A stretch of DNA of 44,500 nucleotides from Bacteroidota bacterium (lineage in GTDB: Bacteria > Bacteroidota > Bacteroidia > Bacteroidales > ML635J-15): the NCBI GenBank assembly GCA_029558535.1, contig JAKQEK010000192.1, positions 1 to 44,500 on the forward strand. The letters are read 5' to 3'. Below, piece by piece: positions 25,544-33,278 of this stretch. Within the stretch, counting starts at the first letter, position 1, and each line of letters begins with the position of its first letter. Under the pieces are notes generated by a model. That model did no database searches, had not been told where the DNA came from, and worked only from the letters and a program-made list of their open reading frames with translations. The position numbers and the translations under genes were made by a program.

Positions 25544-25730
25544 GTAATTATTTAGGTAGTTCAATACTCTGAGCCCGGAGGGCTCAATGTCAGTAACCCC
25601 GACTTAAAAGTCGGGGGTTCACAAGCTGGAACAAATAGCTTTTGGAATTGTATTTGTCAAATAAAAGGAATGTGGGGTGGCAACAAATACTATAACAAAA
25701 GCGAATAATAGATGCCACCTAAATAATTAC
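25544..25730. mobile_element. 187-bp IS66-type miniature inverted-repeat element, copy 1
   Basis: Starts GTAATTATTTAGGT (25544-25557) and ends with its complement (25717-25730). It is flanked on both sides by the 8-bp direct repeat ATTAATTC (25536-25543 and 25731-25738), a target-site duplication. GTAA termini and 8-bp duplications are the hallmark of IS66-family elements. There is no ORF inside. Internal hairpins: TGAGCCC/GGGCTCA (25570-25586), CCCCGACTT/AAGTCGGGG (25597-25616), and a longer imperfect pair between GCTTTTGG...TATTTGT and ACAAATAC...AAAAGC. A second 187-bp copy is at 33006-33192. Confidence 0.85.
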
Positions 25731-25835
25731 ATTAATTCTTTCATTTTGTAACACACCTCCTGGTATGTATTTTTTCTCATAAAAGATTATTTAGACCTCC
25801 AATGATAAATAGTCTTACTCAACATTAAAATAAAA

Positions 25836-25843
25836 TATTTTTG
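25836..25843 (+). promoter_or_regulatory. candidate -7 element of the lipoprotein gene
   Basis: TATTTTTG matches TAnnTTTG, 26 bases before ATG 25870. No clear -33 TTTG at the normal distance. Confidence 0.3.
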
Positions 25844-25869
25844 TACTTTTATAAAAATTTTATACCAAA

Positions 25870-26622
25870 ATGAAAGTTTTTTCGTCAGTATTAGTTTCTT
25901 TAGTTTTAATAATTTTGGCATCAGGGTTCTCAGGTTGTGATAAAAATAACGAGTTCGAATCTGCTCTACCTGATGTTTCTTTAGAAACAATAGACTTTTA
26001 TAAAGAATCGGGTCAGATAAATTTTGATGCAAAAATTGAAAAAGGGTTAAGTGAAAAAGAAATTATAGAATATGGTATATGTAAGGCTTCAAATCCTGAG
26101 CCAAGCACAACAGACAAGAAAATTGTTCTTGGAACCGGTACTGCGGATCAGAAAATTAGTACAGAAATTGCAGATTATGACATAACAGGACCGGGAAGGT
26201 ACTATTTCAGGTTATATGCCACTAATGAAAATGGTACAAATTACAGTGATGTTGAATATTTAGATGTTTCTGAAAGAGATTTTATCCCTGAATTTGTTGC
26301 AACAATATCTAAAACGGGCATTCATATATTACGTTGCCAAATGTCTGTGTATCAAAATTGTGGCAGTCAAATAGTTGAATGTGGATTAGTCAGTAGTTAT
26401 TACACGACCCCTGAAGACATTCTCTATACAAAAAATTTTGGACCTAGAACAGGAATATTTGTTGAAGAGGTTTCATTTAATGAATTAGCCAATACACCTG
26501 GATACTATTATATCAATGCCTTTGTTCAAAATCAGGATACCATTATATATGGAAATGCCGTTATGTTTGAATATTTTTACAAGAACGGAACAGGAAATTT
26601 TATAAAATTGGAAGACGAGTGA
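25870..26622 (+). CDS. lipoprotein with Fn3-like beta domains
   Basis: 250 residues. A lipoprotein signal peptide (MKVFSSVLVSLVLIILASGF then SGC, acylated Cys about 23) is followed by two beta-sandwich-like stretches. The first contains IIEYGICKASNPEPSTTDKK and GPGRYYFRLYATNENGTNYS, the pattern of fibronectin-type-III-like modules common in Bacteroidota surface lipoproteins; the second (about 140-240) has IVECGLVSSYYTTPEDI and GYYYINAFVQNQDTIIYGN. It is convergent with the T9SS paralogue at 26664-28250, which ends 41 bp away. No function can be assigned. The IS66-type mini-element lies between this gene and the histidine kinase upstream. Confidence 0.8.
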   Translation: MKVFSSVLVSLVLIILASGFSGCDKNNEFESALPDVSLETIDFYKESGQINFDAKIEKGLSEKEIIEYGICKASNPEPSTTDKKIVLGTGTADQKISTEIADYDITGPGRYYFRLYATNENGTNYSDVEYLDVSERDFIPEFVATISKTGIHILRCQMSVYQNCGSQIVECGLVSSYYTTPEDILYTKNFGPRTGIFVEEVSFNELANTPGYYYINAFVQNQDTIIYGNAVMFEYFYKNGTGNFIKLEDE

Positions 26623-26663
26623 TATGTGTTGATATTTATCAGACGCTTTGTTAAAACTTTTCC

Positions 26664-28250
26664 TCACTCCTTCACAAACTTCCCTGTAAATATCTTTCCG
26701 CCACCCCAAAACTGAATCATATAGTAGCCGGAGGGCAAATCATCAACTTCAACATCAAAAGTTTCGGTCACTTTTTCTGATTTCCCTTCCATTAAAAGTT
26801 GTCCGTTAAGATTATATACTTTGTAAATAAATTCTGTTTCTGTGCCTTTGTACTCAAAACCAAGGGTAATTTTATCTCTGGCAGGATTGGGATACACGCT
26901 TGCCTGGGGCATAGTTATAAAATACTCGGTATAGCTGTCTGCACAATGTGAGTTGCAGCCTTCGGTATCAAAACAGCCACATGAATCTATTTTAAAAACC
27001 AACGAAGCAATCATACCTGATGGAAATAAGCTACTGGATGTACTATTGAATGCTCCTGTGAGCATAAAACCTCCGTCCTCGGTTTTGCTTATGCCGTATA
27101 ATTTTGTACTGCTCATGCTCGCATCATCATCTGGATAGCATATATAAACCCGCATCCAGGCTCCAACGCCGTTAGCATGTATCTTTGCCAAGGCACTTTT
27201 GTAACCGCCTTCTGTTTGCATTAAAATATACATTGTTCCATCTTCGTCTTGGTAAGCATCGTTTATTATATAGGGTGCTCTTTCAAAATTATCAAGCTCT
27301 GCCCTTAAATCTTTTTCTTCTGTCAACTCTCCATAAGTCCCGTAATCTTTAAGTTTGGCTATCCTGATGGTTTGTTCAGGATTATTGGTTAAATATGTTG
27401 GAGTTATTGCTTCTGGATTTGTCCATACTACATAGTAATTTCCATCAGGTGAATTAAAGATTCTTGATCGATAATTTGCGGATTCAATGTTTCCGTAAGG
27501 GGTAACTACTGTATATCCCGGAATAATATATCGCCATTGTTCATCTCCGTCAGCATCTATCTTCAAAATACATGAATATACTTTTCTTGGAGTCATATAC
27601 GTCATATCTTGTTCCGTAGCTAGCAAAAATCCCCCATCCGAGGTTGGTAAAATCTGGTATGGGGTCATTTTACAATAATTTGGCCTTTCATAATCCTTAT
27701 AACTAAAGGTATCTGCTATTGGATCGTATATGCCAAAAAAGGTGCGGACGTTGGCATCCATAGCATACCTCACATCACCGGCAAGATAAAGTTTACCGTT
27801 AGATTGGTATTGTAACATAAATCTGGCAGCTCTATCTTCTAAATAAGTTTTAAAATTCTTTATAGAATCAACAACATAGTTATTATTATCTACAAACATC
27901 AAAATAGGGTACAAAACATAATCTTTGATGTAATTCATGTAAACACCACTAATTACGATTTGTTCTTCCATCCAGCTATAACTTTGGGCACTATATATAC
28001 AGATTCCATCAACTGTGTCATTATAATACCTATATGCATTAATTAAATCTCCATGAAGGTTAATTATGTTGAATATGGGTGTACTTGAATAACCCATATC
28101 TATAGTATCCAATCCTGAAAGAACTATAGATTCTTCACAATATTTGATGTTTATTGTAACCCAACCAGGATACAAATTAAAAAATCTTTCCTGAGCATTG
28201 GTTGCAATAATACTATAAAACATTATTATAAATAGCAGAACTCTTTTCAT
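26664..28250 (-). CDS. secreted T9SS type A cargo protein of unknown function (paralogue B)
   Basis: 528 residues. Signal peptide MKRVLLFIIMFYSIIATNA, then QERFFNLYPGWVTINIKY. The domain layout is the same as the protein at 12238-13827: a beta-rich, probably propeller-like body with LPTSDGGFLLATEQDMTY, ILKIDADGDEQWRYIIPG and GISKTEDGGFMLTGAF, the hinge DSCGCFDTEGCNSHC, and a type A T9SS domain (ASVYPNPARDKITLGFEYKG, LNGQLLMEGKSEKVTETFDV, LPSGYYMIQFWGGGKIFTGK). Nucleotide similarity to the paralogue is visibly highest over the signal peptide and the last 70 bp, so duplication or gene conversion is likely. No enzyme motif seen. TAACTTTG on the minus strand at 28296-28289 is a plausible -7 element, about 40 bp upstream. 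Confidence 0.9.
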   Translation of the reverse strand: MKRVLLFIIMFYSIIATNAQERFFNLYPGWVTINIKYCEESIVLSGLDTIDMGYSSTPIFNIINLHGDLINAYRYYNDTVDGICIYSAQSYSWMEEQIVISGVYMNYIKDYVLYPILMFVDNNNYVVDSIKNFKTYLEDRAARFMLQYQSNGKLYLAGDVRYAMDANVRTFFGIYDPIADTFSYKDYERPNYCKMTPYQILPTSDGGFLLATEQDMTYMTPRKVYSCILKIDADGDEQWRYIIPGYTVVTPYGNIESANYRSRIFNSPDGNYYVVWTNPEAITPTYLTNNPEQTIRIAKLKDYGTYGELTEEKDLRAELDNFERAPYIINDAYQDEDGTMYILMQTEGGYKSALAKIHANGVGAWMRVYICYPDDDASMSSTKLYGISKTEDGGFMLTGAFNSTSSSLFPSGMIASLVFKIDSCGCFDTEGCNSHCADSYTEYFITMPQASVYPNPARDKITLGFEYKGTETEFIYKVYNLNGQLLMEGKSEKVTETFDVEVDDLPSGYYMIQFWGGGKIFTGKFVKE

Positions 28251-28341
28251 AGTTTCAAACTAAAGATTATAGCTTTATTTAAGCAATACAAAGTTACATT
28301 ATATATTGAAACAAAACGAACTATATATATAGCAGAAAAAC

Positions 28342-30129
28342 TTAATCCAACTTCAACACCGCCAAAAATGCAGATTGCGGTACAACTACATTTCCTACCT
28401 GACGCATACGTTTTTTACCGGCTTTCTGTTTTTCGAGAAGCTTACGTTTACGGGTTATATCACCTCCATAACATTTGGCAGTAACATCCTTACGAACAGC
28501 TTTAACTGTTTCTCTGGCAATTATCTTACTACCTATTGCAGCTTGTATGGCTACATCAAACTGTTGCCTCGGAATTAATTCTTTTAGTTTTTCACACATT
28601 CTGCGTCCAAAACTTTGAGCATTATTAAAATGTGTAAGCGTAGAAAGTGCGTCAACCATTTCGCCATTAAGTAATATGTCGAGTCTTACAAGCTTTGCAG
28701 GTTCGTAACCAGACTGGTGATAGTCAAAGGATGCATAGCCTTTTGAGATACTCTTAAGTTTGTCGTAAAAATCAAAAACAATTTCTCCCAAAGGTAAATC
28801 AAAAGACAGTTCAACTCTGTCGGTACTCAGGTAAACCTGATTCAATAATGTGCCTCTTTTATCAAGACATAATTTTATTATTGGACCTACATAATCGGCT
28901 TTTGTGATAACAGACCCTTTTATGTAAGGTTCTTCTACATAATCGAGATGATTTGGGTCAGGCATTCCTGATGGATTATGTACTTCGATGCACTCGCCTT
29001 TTGTAGTGTAAGCTAAGTACTGAACGTTTGGAACAGTTGTAATTACGTCCATATCAAACTCGCGATCGAGACGTTCCTGAACAATTTCCATGTGCAGTAA
29101 GCCTAAAAATCCACATCTGAATCCAAATCCTAAAGCAACTGAAGACTCAGGAACAAAGGTCAACGAAGCATCATTAAGTTGAAGTTTTTCGATCGAATTT
29201 CTTAATTCTTCATAATCATCTGCATCAACCGGATATATACCCGCAAAGAGCATGGGTTTAACTTCCGAAAAACCTTCAATTGCTTTTAAACATGGACGTT
29301 CAACGTGAGTAATTGTATCGCCTACTTTTACTTCAGCAGCAGCTTTTATCCCTGAAATAATGTATCCTACATCACCTGCCGATAATACTTTACGTGGAGT
29401 CATTGTCATTTTCAGTACTCCAATTTCGTCAGCATCGTATTCTTTATTTGTATTTATAAATTTTACAAAATCTTTGGTTTTAATAGTTCCGTTGAAAATT
29501 CTGAAATAAGCAATAATTCCACGAAATGAATTGAAAATTGAGTCAAATATCAGTGCTTGTAGAGGTGCCTCAGGATCTCCTTTTGGCTCAGGAATACGAT
29601 TGATAATAGCATCAAGAATAACATCTATTCCTTCGCCGGTTTTGCCACTTGCGTGAATTATATCTTCATGATTGCAACCAATGAGTTCAATTATCTGATC
29701 TTCAACTTCATCAATCATTGCAGCATCAAGATCTATTTTATTAAGTACAGGAATTATTTCCAGATTATTATCAATAGCCTGATAAAGTACAGAAATTGTT
29801 TGAGCTTGCACCCCCTGTGTAGCATCAACAACTAGTAAAGCTCCTTCGCAGGCAGCAATAGAACGACTTACTTCGTACGAAAAGTCAACATGTCCGGGAG
29901 TGTCAATCAGATTTAGAAGGTATTTTTCTCCTTTATCTTCATATTCCATTTGAATAGCGTGACTTTTAATAGTAATGCCTCTTTCTCTTTCAAGGTCCAT
30001 ATCATCAAGTACCTGATTTTGAAAATCTCTGTCTGACACTGAACCTGTTATCTGCAGTAACCTGTCGGCAAGGGTACTCTTACCATGATCTATATGAGCT
30101 ATTATACAAAAGTTACGAATATTCTTCAT
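28342..30129 (-). CDS. lepA: translation factor LepA (elongation factor 4)
   Basis: 595 residues, the usual LepA length. The GTPase motifs are canonical: [13 protein letters not shown] (G1), [10 protein letters not shown] (G2), [12 protein letters not shown] (G3 with the catalytic His) and NKIDLD (G4). EF-G-like domains II, III and V follow, then the LepA-specific C-terminal domain with [20 protein letters not shown] and [20 protein letters not shown], then [19 protein letters not shown]. LepA binds the ribosome and influences initiation or elongation under stress. On the minus strand it lies 92 bp downstream of the cDPG synthase-like gene, from which a terminator separates it. TATATTTG (minus, 30163-30156) is a likely -7 element. 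Confidence 0.97.
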   Translation of the reverse strand: MKNIRNFCIIAHIDHGKSTLADRLLQITGSVSDRDFQNQVLDDMDLERERGITIKSHAIQMEYEDKGEKYLLNLIDTPGHVDFSYEVSRSIAACEGALLVVDATQGVQAQTISVLYQAIDNNLEIIPVLNKIDLDAAMIDEVEDQIIELIGCNHEDIIHASGKTGEGIDVILDAIINRIPEPKGDPEAPLQALIFDSIFNSFRGIIAYFRIFNGTIKTKDFVKFINTNKEYDADEIGVLKMTMTPRKVLSAGDVGYIISGIKAAAEVKVGDTITHVERPCLKAIEGFSEVKPMLFAGIYPVDADDYEELRNSIEKLQLNDASLTFVPESSVALGFGFRCGFLGLLHMEIVQERLDREFDMDVITTVPNVQYLAYTTKGECIEVHNPSGMPDPNHLDYVEEPYIKGSVITKADYVGPIIKLCLDKRGTLLNQVYLSTDRVELSFDLPLGEIVFDFYDKLKSISKGYASFDYHQSGYEPAKLVRLDILLNGEMVDALSTLTHFNNAQSFGRRMCEKLKELIPRQQFDVAIQAAIGSKIIARETVKAVRKDVTAKCYGGDITRKRKLLEKQKAGKKRMRQVGNVVVPQSAFLAVLKLD

Positions 30130-30155
30130 TATATATCTTTACAAAAAATCAGATG

Positions 30156-30163
30156 CAAATATA
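30156..30163 (-). promoter_or_regulatory. candidate -7 element of lepA
   Basis: TATATTTG on the minus strand matches TAnnTTTG and lies 27 bases before the lepA start. The region upstream where -33 should be overlaps the terminator at 30183-30204, and no TTTG is seen there. Confidence 0.35.
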
Positions 30164-30173
30164 CAACAAAAAT

Positions 30174-30204
30174 GATAAAAAAAAAGCCCTCTGTTGAGGG
30201 CTTT
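30174..30204 (-). terminator. Rho-independent terminator of the cDPG synthase-like gene
   Basis: On the minus strand: AAAGCCCTC (30204-30196), 4-nt loop, GAGGGCTTT (30191-30183), then a run of T (complement of the A run 30175-30185). It lies 18 bases after the stop codon at 30222. Confidence 0.85.
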
Positions 30205-30221
30205 CAAAAGTTCTGAAATAC

Positions 30222-31562
30222 TTATTTTTTAACGTATTTTTTGATAAATTCATTAACAAACAATCTAAGATCAGGAGTTCCGATTTCTTGTAAATCGTAT
30301 CCGATTTTAACTGTAGGTTTGTTAATTTTAACGATACGGTTAAGATCAATTGGTGTGGCAATAACTACTGTATCACAAGGAGTGTTTTCAATAGTTTTTT
30401 CAAGGTCTTTAACTTGTTGGTCACCATAACCCATTGCAGGTAATAAAGTTCCGATGTTTGGATAAATTTTGAAGGTCTCAGCTAATTTACCAACTGCATA
30501 TTGTCTTGGGTCAACTAATTCGGCAGCACCACATTTCATTGCAGCAACAGTTCCTGCACCGATTTTCATTTCACCGTGTGTTAATGTTGGTCCGTCTTCA
30601 ACTACCAATACTCTTTTACCTCTGATAAGTTCAGGTTTGTCAATTGATAATGGAGATGCTCCGTCAACAACTGCTGCATTCGGATTAACTTTTGCAATAC
30701 TTTCTCTGACAATCTGAATTGCTTCTGGTCCTGCTGAATCCATCTTGTTGATAACAACAACATCAGCAAGTCTTAAAGTAGCTTCACCAGGGTAGTATGA
30801 CAATTCGTGTCCCGGTCTGTGTGGATCCACAACAGTAATCATCATGTCAGGTTTAAAGAACGAAAAGTCGTTGTTACCACCATCCCATAAAATAACGTCA
30901 CAACCATCAGGATCGTTTTCAGCTGCTCTTAAAATTGCTTCATAATCAACCCCTGCATAAATAACGTTACCACGTGTTACGTGTGGTTCGTATTCTTCCA
31001 TTTCTTCGATTGTACATTTGTGTTTTGCTAAATCTTCAATTTTTGCAAAACGCTGAACTTTTTGTGCATTTAAATCACCATAAGGCATTGGGTGACGAAC
31101 TGCAACAACTTTTAAGCCTGCTTCCATCAGCAATTCAACAACTCTTCTTGAAGTCTGTGATTTGCCGCAACCTGTACGAACAGCACCAACTGCAATAACC
31201 GGTTTGGTTGATTTAACCTGAGTTTTACCCGGACCTAAAAGGTTAAAATTTGCTCCGCATGCATTTACCAAAGCACTGATATTCATTACTCTGTTGTAGG
31301 GAACATCGCTGTACGCAAATACGCATTCTTCAACGTTTAATTCTTTTATTAATCTTGGTAATTCATCCTGTGAATAAATAGGAATACCATTAGGATAATA
31401 CTCTCCTGCTAATTCTTTTGGATATTTTCTTCCATCAATGTCCGGAATCTGTGCAGCTGTGAAAGCTACTACGTTACATTCTGCATTGTTTCTGTAATAA
31501 GTGTTGAAGTTGTGGAAATCCCTTCCAGCAGCTCCGATAATAAGTACATTTTTCTTAGCCAT
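30222..31562 (-). CDS. cyclic 2,3-diphosphoglycerate synthase-like P-loop protein
   Basis: 446 residues. The start MAKKNVLIIGAAGRDFHNFN and the segments YSDVPYNRVMNISALVN, NFNLLGPGKTQVKS, IAVGAVRTGCGKSQTSRR (P-loop, K134-S135), VAVRHPMPYGDLNAQKVQRF and VILWDGGNNDFSFFKPDMMI match the cyclic 2,3-diphosphoglycerate synthetase family described in thermophilic methanogens. That enzyme uses ATP to cyclise 2,3-diphosphoglycerate. In bacteria the homologues are usually annotated only as GTPases, and their substrate is not proven. INKMD later in the chain resembles a G4 motif, so guanine nucleotide use is possible. It is a single gene with terminator 30174-30204; TATCTTTG (minus, 31621-31614) may be its -7 element. 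Confidence 0.82.
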   Translation of the reverse strand: MAKKNVLIIGAAGRDFHNFNTYYRNNAECNVVAFTAAQIPDIDGRKYPKELAGEYYPNGIPIYSQDELPRLIKELNVEECVFAYSDVPYNRVMNISALVNACGANFNLLGPGKTQVKSTKPVIAVGAVRTGCGKSQTSRRVVELLMEAGLKVVAVRHPMPYGDLNAQKVQRFAKIEDLAKHKCTIEEMEEYEPHVTRGNVIYAGVDYEAILRAAENDPDGCDVILWDGGNNDFSFFKPDMMITVVDPHRPGHELSYYPGEATLRLADVVVINKMDSAGPEAIQIVRESIAKVNPNAAVVDGASPLSIDKPELIRGKRVLVVEDGPTLTHGEMKIGAGTVAAMKCGAAELVDPRQYAVGKLAETFKIYPNIGTLLPAMGYGDQQVKDLEKTIENTPCDTVVIATPIDLNRIVKINKPTVKIGYDLQEIGTPDLRLFVNEFIKKYVKK

Positions 31563-31613
31563 AACTAAATTGATTTGCCTTGTAATAAGGTGTTAAACAT
31601 TAATTCTTTGTGG

Positions 31614-31621
31614 CAAAGATA
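31614..31621 (-). promoter_or_regulatory. candidate -7 element of the cDPG synthase-like gene
   Basis: TATCTTTG on the minus strand, exact TAnnTTTG match, 51 bases upstream of the start codon; no clear -33 element. Confidence 0.35.
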
Positions 31622-31707
31622 AGGGTTTAATATAAAAAAAAGAATGATTAATATATATTGCGATATGTTAAAGAACATATAAATAAAAAAAATAATATTG
31701 TAAAAAT

Positions 31708-31731
31708 CAGATTGTCAGATTGTTAGCTTGT
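31708..31731. repeat. short tandem repeat CAGATTGT
   Basis: CAGATTGT CAGATTGT TAGCTTGT: two perfect and one degenerate 8-bp unit in the 246-bp divergent spacer 31563-31808. Function unknown. Confidence 0.5.
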
Positions 31732-31785
31732 TTAAAAAATGTATTATTTTGTATTCTGTAAATCATTTATCAATAGTACAATTGT

Positions 31786-31793
31786 TATTTTTG
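31786..31793 (+). promoter_or_regulatory. candidate -7 element of the aminotransferase gene
   Basis: TATTTTTG matches TAnnTTTG, 15 bases before ATG 31809; no TTG at the expected -33 distance. Confidence 0.3.
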
Positions 31794-31808
31794 TAGAAAA
31801 TATTTGAA

Positions 31809-32936
31809 ATGAAAATACCAATGGTTGACTTGAAATCTCAGTACACTAAAATAAAGACTGAGGTTGACCAAAAAATTGCTGATGTTATTGAGAAAGTTGA
31901 GTTCATTAATGGTAGTGAAGTTAAGCTCTTCAAGCAGGAACTAGCTGAATATTTGAAAGTGAAGCATGTTATTCCTTGTGGAAACGGAACTGATGCATTG
32001 CAAATTGCAATGATGGCTCTTGGATTGCAACAGGGAGACGAAGTAATCTCTAGTGACTTTACTTTTATAGCTACTGTCGAAACGATAGCATTGCTAAAGC
32101 TTACTCCGGTTATGGTTGATGTAAGACCTGATACTTTTTGCATTGATCCGGATTGTATTGAAAAAGCAATAACTTCAAAAACTAAAGCAATCATGCCTGT
32201 TCACTTATTCGGACAATGTTCTGATATGGACAGGATAATGGAAATAGCCGAAAAACATAATTTATTTGTTATCGAAGATACTGCTCAGGCAATTGGAAGT
32301 GATTTTATTTCTGAAAAAAATTGGACAAAAAAAGCCGGAACTATTGGACATATTGGCTGCACTTCATTTTTTCCATCAAAAAATCTTGGTTGTTATGGTG
32401 ATGGAGGAGCAATATTTACTAATGATGATGAATTAGCCGAAAAAATCTCTTCTATTGTTAATCATGGGATGAAAGTCAGATATTATCATGACAATATTGG
32501 AGTTAATTCAAGGCTGGACACAATTCAGGCAGCGATATTGAGAGTGAAACTGCCTCATCTGGATGAGTATAATTTGGCACGTCTAAAAGCTGCCGATTAT
32601 TACGATAAGGCGTTTGCAGACTGTACAAAGATTACAACTCCTGTAAGATCGCCAAAATCAACTCATACATTTCATCAATATACTGTGGTGCTAAATAATG
32701 TTGACAGAAAAGCACTGATGGAGCACCTTAATAACAAAGGTATTGCTTCTGCTGTTTATTATCCGGTAGCTCTTCATAATCAAAAGGCTTTTCAGGATTT
32801 TAAGTATAATCCAGAAGACTATCCTGTAACTGACAAATTGTGCGAAACAGTACTGTCTTTACCTATGAACACCGAACTCGATAGTGAAACTCTAAAGTAT
32901 ATTACCGATAGTGTTTTGGAATTTGTGTGTTGTTGA
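31809..32936 (+). CDS. DegT/DnrJ/EryC1/StrS-family PLP sugar aminotransferase
   Basis: 375 residues. Typical family features: IPMVDLKSQY at the N-terminus, EFINGSEVKLFKQELAEYL, the PLP phosphate-binding stretch PCGNGTDALQIAMMALGL, SSDFTFIATVETI, MPVHLFGQCSDMD, D157 in VIEDTAQAIGS and the PLP lysine K191 in SFFPSKNLGCYGDGGA. The pattern is closest in style to WbpE/WlbC-type enzymes, which make the 3-amino group of UDP-2,3-diamino-uronic acids, but other 3- or 4-keto sugar substrates are possible. The product would be an amino sugar for surface polysaccharide. It stands alone, divergent from the cDPG synthase-like gene and followed by the second mini-element copy. Confidence 0.93.
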   Translation: MKIPMVDLKSQYTKIKTEVDQKIADVIEKVEFINGSEVKLFKQELAEYLKVKHVIPCGNGTDALQIAMMALGLQQGDEVISSDFTFIATVETIALLKLTPVMVDVRPDTFCIDPDCIEKAITSKTKAIMPVHLFGQCSDMDRIMEIAEKHNLFVIEDTAQAIGSDFISEKNWTKKAGTIGHIGCTSFFPSKNLGCYGDGGAIFTNDDELAEKISSIVNHGMKVRYYHDNIGVNSRLDTIQAAILRVKLPHLDEYNLARLKAADYYDKAFADCTKITTPVRSPKSTHTFHQYTVVLNNVDRKALMEHLNNKGIASAVYYPVALHNQKAFQDFKYNPEDYPVTDKLCETVLSLPMNTELDSETLKYITDSVLEFVCC

Positions 32937-33005
32937 GGTTTAAAATATTCACTTTTTTATTGAGGCTCTGTCATAAATAGTATCTTCATAATGCAATAAT
33001 TTTAT

Positions 33006-33192
33006 GTAATTATTTAGGTGGTTTATAACTCTGAGCCCGCAGGGCTCAATGTCAGTAACCCCGACTTGTAAGTCGGGGTTCAACAAACTGGAACAATAGC
33101 TTTTGGAATATGTATTTGTCAAATTATAGGAGTATGGGTAGGGTACAAATACTATTACAAAAGCGAATAATAGATGCCACTTAAATAATTAC
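33006..33192. mobile_element. 187-bp IS66-type miniature inverted-repeat element, copy 2
   Basis: Begins GTAATTATTTAGGTGG (33006-33021) and ends with the near-complement (33176-33192), one mismatch in the first 16 positions. It is flanked by the perfect 8-bp direct repeat AATTTTAT (32998-33005 and 33193-33200), different from the duplication at copy 1. The internal hairpins are kept: GAGCCC/GGGCTC and CCCCGACTT/AAGTCGGGG, the loop differing from copy 1. Non-coding; same length as copy 1. It lies between the aminotransferase gene and the outer-membrane receptor gene. Confidence 0.85.
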
Positions 33193-33278
33193 AATTTTAT
33201 TTTATATTTTTTAACTTTTAGGTATTATTTAAACATAACATAAGTTATATTCGCTGAATTAAATTTTAATTTTGACAG

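Noticed and set aside
25544..25730. Interpretation of the repeat as a CRISPR or a riboswitch
   Set aside because: Only two dispersed copies with terminal inverted repeats and 8-bp target duplications; this is a transposable element, not an array or a ligand-binding leader.
31838..32194. 118-codon ORF on the minus strand
   Set aside because: Opposite-strand shadow within the aminotransferase gene, which has full PLP-enzyme motifs.
33267..33274. TAATTTTG as -7 element of the outer-membrane receptor gene
   Set aside because: It ends 4 bases before the ATG at 33279, leaving no leader; probably a chance match in AT-rich DNA.
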